Source: Chloroflexi bacterium AL-N1
GTDB taxonomy: Bacteria; Chloroflexota; Chloroflexia; Chloroflexales; Roseiflexaceae
Direction of reading: 5' to 3'
Length of the DNA stretch: 64,000 nt
Assembly: GCA_013122435.1 (NCBI GenBank)
Contig: WYDT01000027.1
Coordinates: 1-64,000 of the forward strand
In this document: piece after piece, positions 62,389-64,000 of the stretch
Numbering within the stretch: position 1 is the first letter of the stretch
Layout of the letters: each line of letters opens with the position of its first letter
Made by a program: the position numbers and the translations under genes
Notes under the pieces: model-generated
Seen by the model: only the letters and a program-made list of their open reading frames with translations
The model's database searches: none
What the model was told of the DNA's origin: nothing

Positions 62389-63483
62389 ATGGCAAAAGTT
62401 ATAGTTGCAATGAGTGGCGGTGTTGATAGCTCGCTTGTGGCAGCTCTCTTGTGTGAAGCTGGCCATGAAGTGATGGGTGTGACAATGCACCTCTGGGAGG
62501 GTGATGATGAGCGTCTGGCTGAGAGCTTGTGTTGTTCACAAGAGATTGCTGAAACTGCCCGTCGTGTGTGTGCCCAATTAGATATTCCCTACTATGTGTT
62601 CAACTATCAGCGTGAGTTCCGTCGCCATGTCATTGAATATTTTTTGCGTGAATATGCTCAAGGGTATACGCCCAATCCCTGTCTGGCGTGTAATCGTGAT
62701 ATCAAATTCCGTGCGCTCCTGATGCGAGCACAGGCGATTGGGTTTGATTACGTTGCAACCGGGCATTATGCGCGGATTCAGAAAATAGATGATCACCACC
62801 ATGTGTTATTGCGGGCTGCGGATCTAGACAAAGACCAATCCTACATGTTGTACATGTTGCAGCAACATGAGCTGGCTCAGCTGATGTTTCCTATTGGTGA
62901 TTATACAAAAGCACAGGTACGCGAGATGGCCACCAAGCGTGGACTCGCCTCCGCAGATCGACCAGAAAGTCAGGACATTTGTTTTGTCCCTGGTGGGGAT
63001 TATCGCAATCTTATGCGAGAAGAGCGCCCTGATAGTATCCATGCCGGGCCAATTCTTGATCAGGAAGGTCGTGAGTTAGGTCGACATAATGGGTTGCCGC
63101 TGTATACGATTGGCCAGCGCAGAGGGCTTGGTATTGCGACTGGTGAACCTGTCTATGTTACCGCTCTTGATGTAAAGCAAAATGCTGTCATTGTTGGTCC
63201 CGCCGAAGCATTGATGCGTGATCATCTTGAGGCTGTTGATACCACATTCATCAGTGGTGAGTGGCCAACCATACCATTTGAGTGCCAGGCACAGATTCGT
63301 TCACACGCAAAGCCAGTAGATGTACAGGTAGTACCTGGTGAAGAAGGCCGCGTTCGGGTTGATTTTGCGCGACCCCAAAGAGCTGTGACACCTGGTCAGG
63401 CAGTCGTTCTTTATAATCAAGAAGCTGTGTTAGGCGGTGGGTTTATTGCTGCACCGTCAAATGGTGCTACGAAGAAGTCATAA
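62389..63483 (+). CDS. mnmA: tRNA-specific 2-thiouridylase MnmA
   Basis: 364 residues. PP-loop AMSGGVDSSLVAALL near the start, catalytic cysteines in NPCLACNRDIKF and ESQDICFVPGGDY, 'GFDYVATGHYARI', and a C-terminal OB-like domain (GLPLYTIGQRRGLGI; 'QAVVLYNQEAVLGGGFI'). It places sulphur on wobble U34 of tRNA-Lys, -Glu and -Gln; the last fits the TTG tRNA at 18286. A -10 TACAAT (62273-62278) with a part-match -35 (CAGACA, 18 bases before) may be its promoter. Confidence 0.96.
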   Translation: MAKVIVAMSGGVDSSLVAALLCEAGHEVMGVTMHLWEGDDERLAESLCCSQEIAETARRVCAQLDIPYYVFNYQREFRRHVIEYFLREYAQGYTPNPCLACNRDIKFRALLMRAQAIGFDYVATGHYARIQKIDDHHHVLLRAADLDKDQSYMLYMLQQHELAQLMFPIGDYTKAQVREMATKRGLASADRPESQDICFVPGGDYRNLMREERPDSIHAGPILDQEGRELGRHNGLPLYTIGQRRGLGIATGEPVYVTALDVKQNAVIVGPAEALMRDHLEAVDTTFISGEWPTIPFECQAQIRSHAKPVDVQVVPGEEGRVRVDFARPQRAVTPGQAVVLYNQEAVLGGGFIAAPSNGATKKS

Positions 63484-63506
63484 TTATATTAGGCACGTGT
63501 ACTTTT

Positions 63507-63755
63507 ATGTCACCCGCACCACTCTTGCTTTTTTTGATAACAACTGTAAGTATGTCATTAGCGCATGTACTGTGGGGACAGCGATGGGTCCAAATACCAC
63601 TCTTCTGGTTTGCTGCTTTTGCAGGAGCGCTGATCGTGTATTCAACAGGACTGCGTCTGCCGTGGGCGCTTCCCACACCATCTGGTGTACCAGTTCTTGA
63701 GGTAACCATGGGTGCCTGGTTCGTAATGATAATTGCCTCGAAAGTACGACTATGA
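63507..63755 (+). CDS. Small membrane protein of unknown function
   Basis: 82 residues with about three hydrophobic segments ('LLLFLITTVSMSLAHVLWG', PLFWFAAFAGALIVYSTG and 'VTMGAWFVMIIASK'). The residue pattern (Leu/Trp-rich helices, Arg-Leu-Pro loop) looks like a real membrane protein, but no family is recognised. It starts 23 bases after the mnmA stop, and the promoter of the following gene overlaps its end. Confidence 0.6.
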   Translation: MSPAPLLLFLITTVSMSLAHVLWGQRWVQIPLFWFAAFAGALIVYSTGLRLPWALPTPSGVPVLEVTMGAWFVMIIASKVRL

Positions 63756-63761
63756 TATAAT
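63733..63761 (+). promoter_or_regulatory. Promoter of the last, incomplete gene
   Basis: TTGCCT, 17-base spacer, TATAAT. About 92 bases before the TTG start at 63853. Confidence 0.65.
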
Positions 63762-63852
63762 CTCGCCCACTTTACTATATAAGACCATTCTTAGGATTCG
63801 CCTTTGTGGCTTGTCGCAATAAAGTCACCCGCACCAACACAGGAGCCTTATT

Positions 63853-64000
63853 TTGAGCAGATGGATTGTAATAGGTATAACACTAGTCGCCATCATCGCC
63901 GTTGTTGGTATCATTCTTTTAGCTATTTTCCCTGAAGCTCGTGTTGTAACACGTGATATTTCGATCGTTATTCTGGCCGTTTTTCAAATGATAGGAGCGA
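63853..64000 (+). CDS. Start of a membrane protein, cut by the window end
   Basis: TTG start with AGGAG seven bases upstream. The 49 visible codons give a short polar start (LSRW), one membrane helix (about residues 5-25, ending AIFPEARVV), a short loop with charged residues (TRD) and the beginning of a second hydrophobic stretch (ISIVILAVFQMIGA). Too little for a family call. Confidence 0.6.
   Translation, partial: MSRWIVIGITLVAIIAVVGIILLAIFPEARVVTRDISIVILAVFQMIGA

Noticed and set aside
1..64000. CRISPR arrays, insertion sequences, prophage, rRNA
   Set aside because: No regularly spaced repeats, transposase-like proteins, phage genes or rRNA segments were seen on reading both strands.

Overview
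The window reads as a chromosomal segment of a filamentous anoxygenic phototroph of the phylum Chloroflexota, closest in layout to the chlorosome-free Roseiflexus type. The main evidence is a pufB-pufA-pufLM-pufC cluster in which the L and M reaction-centre subunits form one fused reading frame, followed by bacteriochlorophyll a genes (bchG, a bchP-type reductase, bchF, bchC, bchX, bchY, bchZ). No chlorosome (csm) or FMO gene and no puhA is visible. Base composition by eye is near half GC, lower than I recall for cultured Roseiflexus, so a less-studied relative is likely. Genus placement is inference.

Layout. 1-4.5 kb holds small secreted or lipoprotein genes, several visibly broken (truncated NlpC/P60-like protein, frameshifted beta-propeller lipoprotein, nonsense-interrupted lipoprotein with an intact tandem paralogue). 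4.6-10.5 kb has a relic of a treZ 3' end, a split AraC-type regulator plus effector-binding pair, and treZ and glgX. 10.9-14.4 kb has a glycosyltransferase, a GNAT enzyme and a MoxR ATPase. 14.4-18.2 kb is nadA-nadB-nadC with an elaborate leader, then tRNA-Gln. 18.5-24 kb has a short glmU, prs, a CorC/HlyC-like CBS protein, cdd and a DUF2254 protein. 24-31.3 kb has an FHA protein and a leftward operon tig-clpP-clpX-response regulator-upp-WecA/TagO-like transferase. 31.4-44 kb has CYTH and CHAD polyphosphate-type proteins, sbcC, a SUMF1-type protein, two putative membrane-associated metalloproteases, an aldehyde:ferredoxin oxidoreductase, tsaB and tsaE.

44.3-62.2 kb is the photosynthesis region. 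A consensus sigma70-like promoter drives pufBA, fused pufLM and tetrahaem pufC. Stable inverted repeats without U-tracts lie between pufA and pufLM, between pufLM and pufC, and after pufC. Then come bchG, bchP, puhE and an alpha/beta hydrolase, an opposed universal-stress gene, bchF, a split GNAT gene, bchC, bchX, a DUF169 gene, two small membrane-protein genes, a terminator-like hairpin, bchY, bchZ and a second geranylgeranyl-reductase-family gene. The window closes with mnmA, a small membrane protein and the start of another.

Together the 44-62 kb genes supply the antenna and reaction-centre polypeptides, the bound cytochrome donor, and the late steps that turn chlorophyllide into esterified bacteriochlorophyll a. 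Reaction-centre ligand positions suggest one accessory bacteriochlorophyll is replaced by bacteriopheophytin, as in Chloroflexus. The least explained parts are the DUF169/small-membrane-protein block inside the chlorophyllide reductase genes, the puf hairpins, and the nad leader.
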